Assembly: GCA_943737045.1 (NCBI GenBank)
Contig: CALSFV010000002.1
Location: forward strand, 1,240,001-1,304,000
Origin: Parapristionchus giblindavisi
Lineage: Eukaryota > Nematoda > Chromadorea > Rhabditida > Diplogasteridae
Reading direction: 5' to 3'
Length of the DNA stretch: 64,000 nucleotides
This document shows, one piece after another, positions 11,808-24,737 of this stretch; the first letter of the stretch is position 1; the number at the start of each line of letters is the position of its first letter. Both the position numbers and the translations under genes were made by a program. The notes below the pieces were generated by a model that saw only the letters and a list, made by a program, of their open reading frames with translations, did no database searches and was not told the origin of the DNA.

Positions 11808-13635
11808 ATGCTTATTGTTGCAATATCTAATCAAACAAAGACATTCAAAAAATGCTTAGATCAAAATGTAAATATACAAAAATATATTATGTAACATTTA
11901 AAAAAAAGATGATTATCTTCGCAACGATATTCTAAAGGAAAAATATTTCTTACCACTTGGCACGATGCCAAGTTGCAAAACAAAAAAAAACATTTTGACA
12001 TTGCAGAACAGGCGGGTGAAAAACATGATCGGTGACTCACCGTCACGTGACGAGTATAGTACGCAGCAACACCTTTTGACCTCCGGGATATAGTGAATGA
12101 TTAGATAGGGAACGGTCCCAGTCACTGGCGTATCGTAACGCACTCAGAAAAGGTGGAAAATGAACAGGTGTAGTTTTGTTGAACACCTCGGAGTGTTATT
12201 GTGAGGGGTGTTCTAATTTACAACTTTTTTAGCTCGATTTGAAAACACAAAGAGTTATATGTTACCCTTTTTTCTGATAATAAGTGCGTAAGAAACTTTT
12301 GTTGTCAACATGTATTGGCCTTCAACCAACTTCTCAAGAACGCGTTTCGCCACTCCCCTGCCTCTATGACCTCGCGCACTATTTGTAAATAACCCCTACA
12401 ATGTTCGGAAATTTCACGATAGACCAGACAAGTAAACAGCATTTAATGTTTGAAGGTCAAGAAACTGACTGTGACTGTTTTCTTCAGATATTCTCACGAT
12501 AACATTTTATCTGACCACACCTTTCAGACCTACGTAAAAGATACAATACAAGAGCTCTACAGTCTGAGATTACATATTTGAAATTTTGCAATCAATCATA
12601 CAAAAAGTGAAAAAAAATTGATAGATTATTTTGGCTTCGCCTTCCTCTTTCCTCCGAACGGGTAGATACGCATCAGCGTCAGGCCAATAAAAGAGGGTGG
12701 TTGAGATATGTTAATGAATGGCAATTCAAAACAAATGATTGATAATTTGACCGTGACAGGGACCGTTCCTTGTCAAACTATTTTTTTTCCATACGGATCA
12801 AAGTGCCAGTGGGTACCTATTCGTGCTACTTTATTAATCTCGTATTTCAAAACTTGAAATGTACATACATAGAATATGTCATTGGCTTGAAGTTTACTTT
12901 AAGTCTACTTCAAGTGAAATAACATTTTACAGTATATACACCACTTGAAATTGACCTACAAAACTACTTTCTACAAGGATAAAATGAGAGGCGCATTTTA
13001 AGTTTTGAAATACCAGCACAATAATAATGTTGATTGTTTCGTCGTGGATCACGTGACAGTGAGTCACAAATCAGGTTTTCTCCTGTTCGGCAAAGTCAAA
13101 ATGTTCTTTTTCTATAACTTGTTCATCCTGTCAGGTGGTCAGAAACATTTTTTTTTACTTTTTAAAATCGCTGTGAAGAGAATTATCTTTTGTTATCATT
13201 GTAAAGAATGTCTTTATATATTTAGACGTTGACTGAAGAAATTTTTGAATTTTACTATTTGATTAGATATTGCAAGAGTAAGCACCATGTACTCGTACTA
13301 TATAATTGTACTATATAATTGATCGTAAACTACTGTACCAAATTTCACAAATAGCAAAAATAGCTGCATCCATCGAGTGTAGTTCGTTTTACTCTGTAAA
13401 CTGTAGCTCCCCAAAAATAATAACAATAATAACAACTATTAATTCCCTCAATTGAACACATCGGGGATGCGATGGATGTCCGAAATGTAAACCCATCACC
13501 AAATATTTCCTATATATTATACTCCACGCGTGTTCGATTCCTGTTTGCCTTATTGTTATAAATTTATCGTTCAAAGTTTAAAAAAATCGCCTATTCCCTG
13601 GCGTAGCGATGAACTTTTTATACTCTACTTCAGAC
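11808..13635. other. head-to-head intergenic region of the scramblase pair
   Basis: The centre of an inverted duplication. 11885-12050 resembles 13040-13205 in inverse orientation, including GTGACTCACCGTCACGTGAC against CACGTGACAGTGAGTCAC. A diverged MITE-3 copy occupies 12841-13012 (ends GTATTTCAAAACTT and AAGTTTTGAAATAC). 13500-13625 resembles the SINE-like body at 26740-26880. The CACGTGAC pair is a possible shared promoter element (inference). Confidence 0.5.
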
Positions 13636-16600
13636 ATGAAAAACGGTGTAGAGCTCACTGCAAGTGTACAACCTCCTCCTCCAAATGAGCCACCTCCGAG
13701 TTACGATCCCGCACAAGTATGCTCTTTTTCTAGAATTTATTTTTTATTTTTTATTTATCCATCAGCTAAAACATGAATAATGAGAAAAATGTATTTCCTT
13801 CTTCATGCAGCCACTTCGGACGGAGCATCTACTGCTACGTGGGTTGTTCACTTCTATTTCTAATGGATTATTTTCTGGATTCTACTTCGTAGTAAACGCA
13901 GATATTGAAAAACCATCAAGGCATACACGATCGATGAATCGATGAATAGAAGAAAGAATTGCAACCCATTAATCTATGAAGAACCCCCTGTCATGACCCA
14001 CCGCACCAATGTGCAGATATGATAAAGATTATTATTATTATTATTATTAATGAGAAAAAAACAACAATAAGGGAGTTATGGAGTTCCGTCGCTTTAAAGG
14101 GAGAATGACCTCTCTCAATGATCTCTACATTGTACACACACTATTTTTCTGTTCTCGAACAAAGAGAGAGCGAAGAGCGTTGAAGAGACCGTTGACAAAG
14201 GTTTCGGTCCTTTGGAGTAGTCGAGTTGTCGAGTTCGTCGAAAAATATGTGCTAGTGCAGAAACGTTGCATCATTTCAGCCTCCGTATGGCGGCACATCA
14301 TCTCAACAATCGCAGATGGCGACTACGATACCGGGAGCGACTGTAGAGAAGCATGGCATTCCTTCACTCGTTCCCTATGGCACTTATCAACCCCCAGCCG
14401 CTGTACTGCCAATTGTCATGCAGCCAGGAGCGCCACAGCCGCGTGAGAATTACAACTATTCTTACATGTTAGTGTGTGTTATCCTATACCCCCGCTCATC
14501 AATGTTTCGGAATACTCATAGGTAGGGGCCGCAAGCTCCGCCCACTTTGTGTGCACCCAAAATCGGCGAAAAAACGAGATGAGTAAAGCACAAGCTCAAT
14601 TCTAAACGTCATGACTTGTGTATGGGCTCATTTTGTAGCTATCAATGAGCTCTATTAAATGAACCCCGGCCGAGAGTGGTGTATTGAGCTTAATTAGGTC
14701 AAAATCGCAAAACAAAATCACGAAAGTGCGATTTCGTGTTGTTCTAGCTATCACAGCATGCTCGGCCGACTCTAATTCGATTTCAGTACCCATAAAAGTA
14801 ACAACTATGCAAAATTCAAACTAAATATCTCAACCCATGAATTGTGCTTTGCTTTTGAATAAATGTTACATCGTTTCAAAAAATAAATCGTTCCGAACCC
14901 TACAAGCTTTCATATTCTACATAGTGTGCCTTACCTTTTCCCGGTCACGAATTTTACGGCTACAGTAGTTTTTGAGTAAATCGTTATATTTTTATATTTA
15001 AAGTTTTTTATGTATGTAATATCATCAAACAAATGGTCTATTCTATTGCCTTTATATCGCTCCTCTCATTTTGCTCAGTTGCCGCCATATACTCGTCGTA
15101 TTTCTCTTTGAATTGGCGAAGTACACTTACTTTGCTCGAATTGCACCGTTCGACTTAGATTCTCTTCTTAATACGGTTCTTTCTTCACTTTTCTGTCAGC
15201 ATTGTGTGCCTCGCGTTCTCCACTTTCATTTCCGGTTCGCATTTGATTGCTTTGCGTTGATTCTACCTGTGTACTTCTAGGACCTGCATGTCGGATGGAG
15301 TGCGAGAGAGGGATATGGGAGGCTGTTGGAGTTGACAGCCTCCTAACGGTGATATCCCTCCGGAGTACATCTGGATCAGTGTGAGTTGATGTTTCATTGG
15401 AGAATTAAGTTTATTTGAGTCAGTTATTGATGTTACTTTTACTTCGGAGCGTCCAGTTTTCGTATTATGTTCTGTAATCCTATGATCCTAAATCCCAGAA
15501 GAATTTAGGATTATTTTAATTATTCTTTATTAATCTTTGAACAATACGTAGCATGTAAGTTGTTCACTGAATTAGTGTCATTACAGAACCTCTGAATTAC
15601 TCGTGATTGGACTCAGGATCCCGAGCGTCGATCGGGATTGATGCAGAATGAGGTGAGCGTGATCTTTGATATTTGCTCTTTTCGTAGTTTGTGATCTGAT
15701 CAATCAATCAAACATTATTACAGTTAGTATTTGGTTCGTATCCCGCACGGTTTTGATCAATTAGTATTCGATTTATATGAAAATACCAATCGATAATGTG
15801 GGGGGCAATTGAGTGGTTAAGGAAGCAGAAATGTGTGTTATCGATTATCGATTACTGTTTAGTTCCACTGATTATTGATTAACATTATTGATTGATGCTC
15901 ACGATTTATTGATTGATTAACTATCGATTAATCGATTTAGAATGCATACGTAGTGAATCTGGCCGCGTTGAAGTTGCTACAATTGGAGTATGAAGAATAG
16001 CAGGAGGTATTAACGTGATCTTTGATGTTTAACCTTTGATCTTTGATCTTTAATCTCTGTTCTTTGACTGAGTTATTAAATTTAGGTGCATCTCTTTGAC
16101 GACTCTGGATCCTAAGAAAGCAAAGATGCGAAAGGGCAAGCAGCGTAAGGCTATCCTGAAAACTCTTGGTTGATGATCTGCTAATCGATATCTTCCAAAC
16201 TATCAATCGTTAATTATTATGTTTGCTAATTATTACACCATTCGCTTGTTTCCGAAGTTGTACTCTATTTTACAAGTGCTTGGTGACTGATAAACAGTCT
16301 TTTCCTCTGATAAACTGTCGTTTTCTTTGCTTCTACTGTCATAGCACATTATCGATTTTTTAAAAGAAATATATTACACATGGTCACTCAAGAGAGCAAT
16401 GCAAATTACAAAAAGAATCAGAAAAAACGACCGAGATTGGACAGAGAAAGGAGAAACCGCGAAGGAGGGGTGAGACGAGGGGGGAAGAGGAGAGAGACAA
16501 GACTCCGCCCCCTCACACTCTCATCTCACTTTTCCAGCCTTTCCAACAGTGCGTTGCGCGCGTGGTTTTTGAGCTGTATCTCGCTTCAGAGACAAGATAT

Positions 16601-19342
16601 CGACAAACGGCAAAAAGTATCGTCTTATTGGGGTCATGACACATCGAATGAACATAATTTCCACTTTCTCAGGGAAAATCGGCTATCCACGTTGTGGCCC
16701 CTACTCATAGGCTTCATTAGGTAAGTATGATCGTGAGAATTTTTTTTTTAAATACACTTCTCAATTGCACATTTTTCAAAATAACCAAATGCAAAAAGTG
16801 TTGGTCAATATTAGCTTTTTTTTTAAATTTAATGTTCTGAAATCCGGTAAATACAAAACGGCGGTAAAGTATTATTTACCATGAGAGTTTCATCTGTTCT
16901 TTTTGTTTTTGCAACTTTGAACAGAGCATAAGCCAGCAATATGTTGGATCTAGCACTAAACATTTGGCATCTAACATTTCACATTTGACCTGACATAGTA
17001 TCTCTCAGAGACTCGATGGATTGCCATTCCTGACCCTATTCCCGGATGTCCTCCCGGTCTCGAGTTCTTAGCTAATCTCAGCAACATTGTGGTCAGACAA
17101 AAACTAGAGCTACTGGAACTTGTCATGAATATCGAGGTCAGTCTTTTGTTAACTTTCAGTGTCTTTATCGAGAAAGAGAAATCTCCAAAAACAAAAGAAA
17201 AAAAGAGAAAAAAAATACTATTCCAAAAAGGATTTTGAGTGGTCGTTATAGCTTTCAAATCAAGAAATCAATATGAATAGCGATTTCGAAAATAGAAAAA
17301 AAATTCAGTTATGCGTATTCCCCTGACGTACATACAGTTTTTAAAAATATTTTCGTATTTTTTTTTGGTTTAAAAAAACCTGCAATGGCAGCAGTGTTTT
17401 ACAGGTTCCCAATCGATACTACATTGAAACTCCAACAGGTGAGCAGGTGGGAAAATGTTTCCTTGCATCTAACAAAACGAAAATTTGTTTTGTTAAGATC
17501 TATATGGCTTCCGAAGAATCGGACATGGTCCAGGCTCAAGTAATGAGAAACTACCGAGGATATCGATTCAAGTTCTTTGACGGCTACGGAAGGGTATTAT
17601 TGATTGAACACGTTATCTTCTCCCAATTTAAAGGGAGCGTAACCTCTCTCAATGATCTCTTCGACGCGCAATGCTGTCTCGTTGCTAGAGAACATAGAAA
17701 TAGTGTGCGCAATGAAGAGACCATTGAGTGAGGTTACGCTCCCTTTAACTTTTGCCTTGAAGGTGGCATTCAGTGTTTCTCGTCCCCTTCAGTGCTGTGT
17801 ATGCGGTTGTTGTGCATGTTTCGAATGTTGCAAACGGCATAGTTCGGTAGAGAGTCAAGCTGAGAAGGTTAGTCACCGAGTACACACTTGACAAGGGGAT
17901 GGTCGCAACTGGTCCTGGCCATATGAGATGGCAATAACATGGCTAGGATCACTTTTCGATGCTGATTACGAATCCGTTTTCAGAAAGTGCCTAATCAACC
18001 TGATTTTTGAGAAAATCATTATTGAAATTTGGCTTGTTAATTCGAAAATTCGTGTAGTTTCCCTCACAAACTATCTGGATTGCATCGGAAAGATCCGGTG
18101 ATGAAAGCTAGACTACTACGAGAGTTTGTAGATGAGTTCACCAGCCCACCCGGACGGTTTGCGCAGGAAACCACACGAATTTCCGAATTAAAATATCGAT
18201 TTTCTCGAAAATCAGGTCGATTAGGCACTTTCTGAAAACGGATTCGTAATCAGCATCGAAAACTGATCCTAGCCATGTTATTGCCATCTCATATGGCCAG
18301 GACCAGTTGCGACCATCCCCTTGTGAGGTTAGAAAAACTGGGAAAATAGATTTTTTTTATTGGATGTCACTGTATTTTACATTTTATTTAGATCGGTGAC
18401 ATTCGAACACGTAGATCCTGTTGTGGATCGTCATTGACAATTGCTGAAGGGAAAGGAAAAGATGTAAGAATAAATTTCTCTGATGTGAATATCACTCCGC
18501 GAGCTCATAAAACGAATGTATATCTTACTGTCGATTTAAAGGCGTATACGGGATAAATCGGCAAAATCAAACAGCCTCGTTCTCTTCCAGATACCTTTTC
18601 ATGTATCAATGTCAGTATTATCGTTATGATCAATATATTATTTTCCTTTTCAAGGTGATCTCGATCGATGGTCCATGTTGTTGTTCTCGATGTTGCAGTG
18701 ATGCTGACTTTCCGGTTTGTATCCTTCTCTTGACCCGACAAAAATGAAAAAAAAGGAAAAACAAGGAGCAGATTGGCACGTTTTGGGCTATAATTTTCCA
18801 AAAACTGGTTATTAATGGTAAAATTCGCGCAAAATTGTTCTCCGCGAAGAAATCTTACTGTTGTAGCTTCGTTCATCCACAAATGGAGCTTTACTCGGCA
18901 GGATCAAACGAAAGTATCTCGGATATATTCATTCATCGTACTCCAATGCTGATGTCTTCGAGATAGAATGTGAGACGATTTATCCAATCAATAATACATT
19001 AGAATTGTCTCAAGTGTAAAATTGAAAAGTGCATATTTTTACAACTGTTAAATGATAATTTTGGGAATTTGTCGATAACTCGCATATTAGCCATCATGCT
19101 TATGTTGACCTTTTTTTTGCAGTCTTTTTTCAATATTTTCCCTTACAGTCCCAGTCGGTCTCGACGTTCGAACCAAAGCTTCCGTCATCGGGGCTACAAT
19201 TCTTATTGTAAGTGATAAGTACAAACTGAATCTAAAATTTAAAAAAAAAAAAGATTTTTTTCTTGGCTAATTTTAATACTTATTTTTACAGGATTTCCTC
19301 GAGTTTGAAGCGAATCAAGTTCCGAACAATCGAATGCAATAA
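13636..19342 (+). CDS. phospholipid scramblase, copy B
   Basis: Eleven exons in consistent phase: 13636-13716, 14280-14442, 17009-17136, 17405-17446, 17498-17593, 17763-17867, 18392-18463, 18655-18714, 18867-18969, 19149-19207, 19292-19342. They total 960 nt (319 aa), close to the roughly 318 aa of human PLSCR1. In order: a Pro-rich cytosolic N terminus (PPPPNEPPPSYDP; QPPAAVLPIVMQPG), WIAIPDPIPGCPPGLEFL, YYIETPTGEQ, FKFFDGYGR, the Cys-rich RPLQCCVCGCCACFECC, IDGPCCCSRCC, LLGRIKRKYLGYI, NADVFEIEFPVGLDV (the scramblase calcium-binding-like region) and a C-terminal hydrophobic segment TKASVIGATILIDFLEFE. An AATAAA lies about 140 bp downstream. Introns carry a MITE-1 (17632-17744) and a foldback (17891-18324). 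The C. elegans scrm genes are the closest known group. Paralog of the divergent copy A. Confidence 0.92.
14094..14212. mobile_element. diverged MITE-1 copy
   Basis: TTTAAAGGGAGAATGACCTC followed by the CAATGATCTCT stem and an AGAGACCGTTGAC inverse. It lies in the first intron of scramblase copy B. Confidence 0.6.
17632..17744. mobile_element. MITE-1, intact, TTAA flanked
   Basis: Flanking TTAA at 17628-17631 and 17745-17748. Ends AGGGAGCGTAACCTC and GAGGTTACGCTCCCT. The interior is nearly self-complementary (CTCAATGATCTCTTCGACGC against AATGAAGAGACCATTGAG). It lies in an intron of scramblase copy B. Confidence 0.88.
17891..18324. mobile_element. foldback element with ACAAGGGG ends
   Basis: The left arm begins ACAAGGGGATGGTCGCAACT and the right arm is its inverse ending AGTTGCGACCATCCCCTTGT. 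Each arm is about 150-200 bp. It lies in the intron between exons 6 and 7 of scramblase copy B. Its ACAAGGG terminus matches the foldback at 24738-26058. Confidence 0.85.
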
Positions 19343-20825
19343 TTCCGAGACCAGCAATTTCCTTTTTTCATGAAGTTTATCTATCTTCACAAAATGCCAC
19401 GCAGTTGTTATTTGAATTCGCAGAACTTTCGTGGTCCAAGATTATGAACTTTATAACATCGGTCCATTCACTTTTCCTCTAATCAATAAATTATATTATA
19501 TTTATTATCTCGTTGTAAGCGACTGCGTTCAGATAGAAAGATGAATTTGAAATTTCAGGCAAGGTGACACAATATATTTCAAATTTTCATATTTTTGTTG
19601 AAACTTATGTCGGTACAGCTTCTTCAATTTTTGTGTTGAAACGTTCTTCGAATCTTCCATGGACAGTATCTCTCACCGAATCCTTTATCAAATAAGATAT
19701 AAGGAAATACTACAGTAATCTACTACAAACAGAAACAGATAAGTTTGTTTCAACATGAGAGAATAATCGATTTTCTGAAAAATCATTATTATTTATGCAG
19801 AGAAAATGAAAATATGAAATTCCGGTCGCAAGAAAAATGAAAAAAATCAGTAGTATCTGTTTTTTTTTTCATTAGGAATTCTAGATTCTCTAATGTAGCC
19901 CAGAAATTCGATGTAATTTTTTAAAAAACTTTAAAAAAATTTTCTATATTATTTTTTGTTATTTAAAACAAACTTTATGAAAAATTTTAAAGATTTTTGA
20001 TGGGTAAATATAAACAACAACCAAAACATTACAAAACACAACAAAAGCTGAAGAAATATCGATGAAGAAGTAAAGTTGTTGAAAGGCAGACATACGTAGC
20101 ACAGTCATGTGGAAGAAATTATTATGCCCACATTTCCTTCTTTCAGTCATTCAACCTATGACGCAGATTGTCAAGCCTACAAGATTATATAAATATAGCT
20201 TGACTAAGTAACTCTGGCGTTCTAGGTATTTCTAATGCTTTGGTCACGGATACAAGACCCAACAATTCCATGCATGATTATTCAAGATTTTTGATCATGC
20301 ACGATTTTCCCGTGTTCAGGCATGGAATCTCAGAATCCATGCATGTTCATGGATACATACTCGCTGCATTATCCGAATATATTCCATGTATGATCACGCC
20401 TGCCTACCTTTCAATAACTTTCTCCTGTATTTCAAAACTTTCTCTTTTAAATCTAACTTGAAGTACTATACGTTAGACGTAAGTTTACTCGAAGTAGTGC
20501 ATAATATCGTAATGCATTTAGTCAAATGTTCTTTCACTTGTAGTACAGTGCTAGTTTTGAAATAAGTTACTTCTTCATCTATATTAATTATGTTTTTGTC
20601 ATGTTATTATTGTTTTTGCTGTTATTTACTAATCTAAAAAAGTATAATTTGTTGTGCGCTTCAAATGAACTGTCAAACTCATATAAACAATTTAGATCCA
20701 GTTTAAAATCTAATTTTTGGTTCTCCCTAGTGAATGTGATGAGAGACCGTACCTATCGGAAAATACAGAAACTGTACTGATCTTTCCGAGTTTATTTCAT
20801 AATTTCATATTTCTAGGCATAAAGA
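19343..20825. other. intergenic, repeat fragments
   Basis: 20060-20200 matches one arm of the foldback at 32021-32520 (blocks GATGAAGAAGTAAAGTTGTT and ATGACGCAGATTG) and is followed by CATGCATG-containing sequence. 20419-20572 is a diverged MITE-3. No exon chain is seen. Confidence 0.55.
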
Positions 20826-23800
20826 ATGGAACTGTCCTCAACTAGCAAACTAAGTAAAAATGACGGAGGTAGGTCAATATGTTCCTTTTCCGGCTCAAAC
20901 CAATTCTCTTTTTAGATACATCTACGGAAATTGCAGGACAAAATAAGTATATTTATCGGCATTTAGTGGGTACATAATATAGGACAGAGCATTTGAATTT
21001 TTTTGCAATTCTTGTCAAGCATAAAATGACAGAAACATTCTTCACTTTTTTGCGGTGTTGTGCTTTTTTGCGGTGACCGGGAAGAGAAAAAAGTCGAGAT
21101 AAAGGGAAGAATGATTTGCCATTTTTTCCTGACAAGAATAGCAGAAATTTTCAAATACGCGGTCCTATATGCAATACGCTTTATAATTTTTTTCTTTTTC
21201 AGAGTTTGCCTCTGTATCACATATTCATGTTTACGGTCGAATATTTTCTCATGGATCTTATGTTTAGCGATGCAATCGACAATGAACAACGAATCATAAA
21301 TGTAGGCAGATGCTTGAATAAATAAATTTAAAATAAACAATTAAATGTATTCATCTTTAAAGGCACCGGAAAACGAAAAAACAAGTTGACCTCATATAAA
21401 AGAGCTTGAAATTCTGTTTCGAAATATACACATCTTATATGATAAGAATGCTCTGGTAAGAAGAACGGCGCAGTTAGAAAACTAAAGTCTGCTCCAGTTA
21501 ACGGGCGCCGTTTCCTAATTGTCACACCAACTCGACTTGGAGACGACTTGAAATTGAATGTTTTCATGATAATTCTATCCGCAGTGGAGAATTATGAAGA
21601 ATAAAACTCAATAATGGGCTTTTTCGAGCTTTTCGTTGGAGTTAGCATACTGTAGTTCGGAAATCTCGCCCATGGTGTGGAGCAGGCTACAGTATTCCAA
21701 CTTCTTAAAAGAGCGTCGTTTCAAACTTTCAAATACATATTTCTGATCAGTTTTTCAAGCTTATCAACATGAGATAAACTATTTTAACTATTTCGATTCG
21801 AAATTTTTGGATGCCAGCTGCCTTTACAGATGGCACAGCGGTCTGATCGCTTATTAGCTTATTAGAGAAATTTCCATTTTCGCATATTTCGGGATATCTG
21901 CTAAATTTCAAAAATTGGTGCTACAATTCCATAGATCTCTCTTGAATACCTAGCTATGGCCAAAGGACCATCTTCAGAAAAGTTGTCGTTCATAAGATGG
22001 GCGACGTTTCCTAATTGCTCAATCACATCGCCTTGATGGAGGCTATCGAATGTCTATGCAAATGTGTAACATATCGGCTAAGTAAGGGAAAAAATATGTG
22101 CAAGAATTTAGCACGTCAATGCATGTATCCCTTGGCGTAGTGGTGAATGCGCTGCCTAGTTGACGTAAGTGCGGATTCGAAACGTGTTGGCGAACTTTCT
22201 TATTTTCAAATTTTTGCGCCTTTGCCTGTTCATCAAGCACGTTTCATGATACGCTAAACTCGCATAATCTTCATTTATGTTTATTTACAGCGTATACACT
22301 TCTCATTTTACTATATTTTAAATGTGTTCCTCCTAATCGCCGCCACGAGGAAAATACGATCATTATCTGTACTTCTTACAATGTTTCTGGTAAGTTATTT
22401 AAATTATTAATATTACTATTATTTATAAGCAAAACCGTGAAATATAGGAGCTCCGCGGTTTTTTTCGCTTGTAATTCGAGTGAAAGCGATTAATCCGGCA
22501 ATGCAGCCTCATTATCAGTTGGAGTCTATTAGTGGTGCATTATTGAGCGTATAAAAATCACTTGTTTTATTTGTAGAAGAGACTTTCTTGATTTGCATGG
22601 TTCAGAAACTATGTCGATGTCTTTTATAAGGTTAGCCGGGTTAGAGAGAGGCAGCGGAGAGACAATCGAGAGGCGGGGCGAGATCTAGTGCGGCGAGATC
22701 CTTTGAGCGACTTCCGTTCGTTAGCATCGTTAGTCATTTTCTTATGCAAGTACATTTTATACGCACAATAGCAATGGCTTACTCGATACATAGCGAAGAA
22801 ACTTACTCCTATTCATTTGCCTATAAGTGATCTACCTGCAAGTCCCAAATTAAACTACATTTTTGACCCGATATTGGTCGTTTTGCGGTGTTAAATTTGC
22901 CTCACGTACCTCCGCGGCAAGGACGGAGAAGTCTTCGTAGACGGTGTAAAGTATAAATTTCGATCACTTTCAAGCGTTGTATAGCGTGTTATGTGGCCTT
23001 TTTTAAACGATTCTTCAATGAAAATGAAAGAGAATGAGATGAATACATTAGTTTGCTCGAATTTAAAACAAATTATCATATTATAATCGTGCGCATGACT
23101 TTTCATTCATTTTCATTATGAAATTCATTGTGCACGATTGAACAAAATTGCGGATCCAAAAAATACAGACGAAATAATTGTTCGTATATTTTGCCTTTTC
23201 GCCTTTCTTTCACTTATGGGCAACGAGGTGGCAAAATTGTTATGTTTATGGGAATTAGAACGTAAAATAATAAAATTGTCCGTGAAGCGAAAAAAATTAG
23301 AGTATATGAAATTAAATTCATTTAAGACAATTGCATCAATTGCCTCTGCACTGCAAACTATCCTATCTTTTGTTTGGATATTCATACCTGATTCGCCAAT
23401 TTACATACATATGAGGTTCACATTTGACCATTTTTCAACAAATTTAACTAGTATCAATTATATAATAAAATATATTAAGGCAAGTTCATCCTGATCTCGA
23501 GAAGGAAGCAGAGAAGAATAAATTATCGGTTGAAACATGTAATTAATAGCTACGGGGGGCACTCGATCGGATAAGAACCGATGAATTAGATACGATTGGA
23601 CGTGACCTATTTGCATATGAAGACAGTTGCTAAACGAAAACAAAATATTGACATTTATCTTTTCTCATCGAGTACAATAAGGGTTAAAGCGCCTATGGGG
23701 ATCCGAACCAGCGCACAATCTGGATTGGCGGCCACTCCAGTTACCATCAGGATATGCAAACATCTTTCTTTCCTAGTGCGTAAGGAGAGATACGTGAGAT

Positions 23801-24654
23801 ATATCAGACGGGTTTGGAAGCGTGTTTTCCTAGTTGGATGGTCGCTATTTGCTATTTAGTGTGTGATCACGGCGTTACACACTACATTTAATACCACGTT
23901 TAATATTCGAAATTCTCGGAACCCTTGCAATAACACTGTTTTCCAAATGGTGCAATAGTGTTTTTACCGGCTATTAATCATGGTATCGTATGATTGAACA
24001 AACATGGTGCCGCTATGACTATTAGTAGAAAAGATACACTATTTTCGTTTTTAACGAATTCAATGAATCTGGCAATCAAAAAATAAGTTACTTTATCGGA
24101 ACCAGGAATCTGTTTTCAAGCTTTTCAAACTTTTTCGAGCTTGAAAAAAATGCGACGGACGTTTAGAAAGAGCACGGGATGTGAGTTAAAAGAAACTTTA
24201 GAAAAAGCATTTCGCAACAAACCGAAAATCAAAAAAAAAACGTAACGAAATATGAAAACTTTTTGTACCTTATAAATACAATATTTATTTTATTCAGATG
24301 AGTACCTCTTCTCTGCTATCACAGCGGTGTGTGATTTCCATCATTTTCTAATGATATACGCCATGTGTACGTGTTGTTATGATTGTAAGAAAATGGAATG
24401 CCTGTTTAATGAGTTGTGCTTTATCTCCAGAATGACAAGAAGTGAGGGTTTTTTTGTTTTAATTTTTTTAAATAAAAATAGGACAGAATAAAAGATAATA
24501 ATATTCTTATTTAAATTTATTTTCAGTCATTCTCGGTCGAATAAGTGTGATAATCCTCGAGATGCTAGCGTATTTTGTTTTCATTTCTTTTCTTTTAATT
24601 CTTTTTAGTATATGTTACTTTATTTTATTTGCCTCTAAAATGCAGTCACAATGA
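20826..24654 (+). CDS. unrecognised multi-pass membrane protein, paralog 1
   Basis: Family not recognised. An eight-exon model in exact phase: 20826-20868, 20916-20946, 21205-21301, 22291-22389, 23327-23415, 23480-23538, 24298-24441, 24527-24654 (690 nt, 229 aa). Hydrophobic segments include YHIFMFTVEYFLMD, FYYILNVFLLIAATRK, ALQTILSFVWIFIPDSPIY, a segment near FHHFLMIYAMCTCC, and a C-terminal YFVFISFLLILFSICYFI. A cytosolic-looking linker QVHPDLEKEAEK follows the DSPIYIHMR block. The same exon lengths (99, 89 and 59 nt) and splice phases recur in the paralogs at 32002-28391 (minus) and 32784-36862 (plus), which is the main support for the model. Exon 3 uses a CAGAG acceptor to keep frame. Four to five membrane passes are predicted by eye. 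The gene could be a reduced chemoreceptor relative, but no family motif supports that. Confidence 0.7.
21838..22031. repeat. dispersed repeat (inverse of 4195-4412)
   Basis: Intronic. Blocks such as CGGTCTGATCGCTTATTAGC and CCTAATTGCTCAATCACATC are the reverse complements of the repeat at 4195-4412. Confidence 0.6.
22122..22195 (+). repeat. tRNA-like repeat (A and B boxes)
   Basis: TTGGCGTAGTGGTGAATGCG resembles a Pol III A box and GGATTCGAAACG a B box, about 50 bp apart. A cloverleaf is not convincing, so this is scored as a tRNA-derived repeat and not a tRNA gene. It lies in an intron of the gene at 20826. Confidence 0.4.
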
Positions 24655-24737
24655 AAAAAAAAAAGATTCACTCATTCATAAACGAAAATCGACCCGGTTT
24701 TCCAATTTCCTTTCAAATCAACTCTTGGAATCAGCTT

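Noticed and set aside
16705..16732. Micro-exon GCTTCATTAG between scramblase copy B exons 2 and 3
   Set aside because: Flanked by AG and GTAAGT, but including its 10 nt breaks the frame, while direct joining of 14442 to 17009 keeps it and matches copy A.
23138..23326. Upstream extension of exon 5 of membrane paralog 1 (frame from 23138)
   Set aside because: All three paralogs share a TTTAAG acceptor right before ACAAT in phase 0, so the upstream open stretch is treated as intron.
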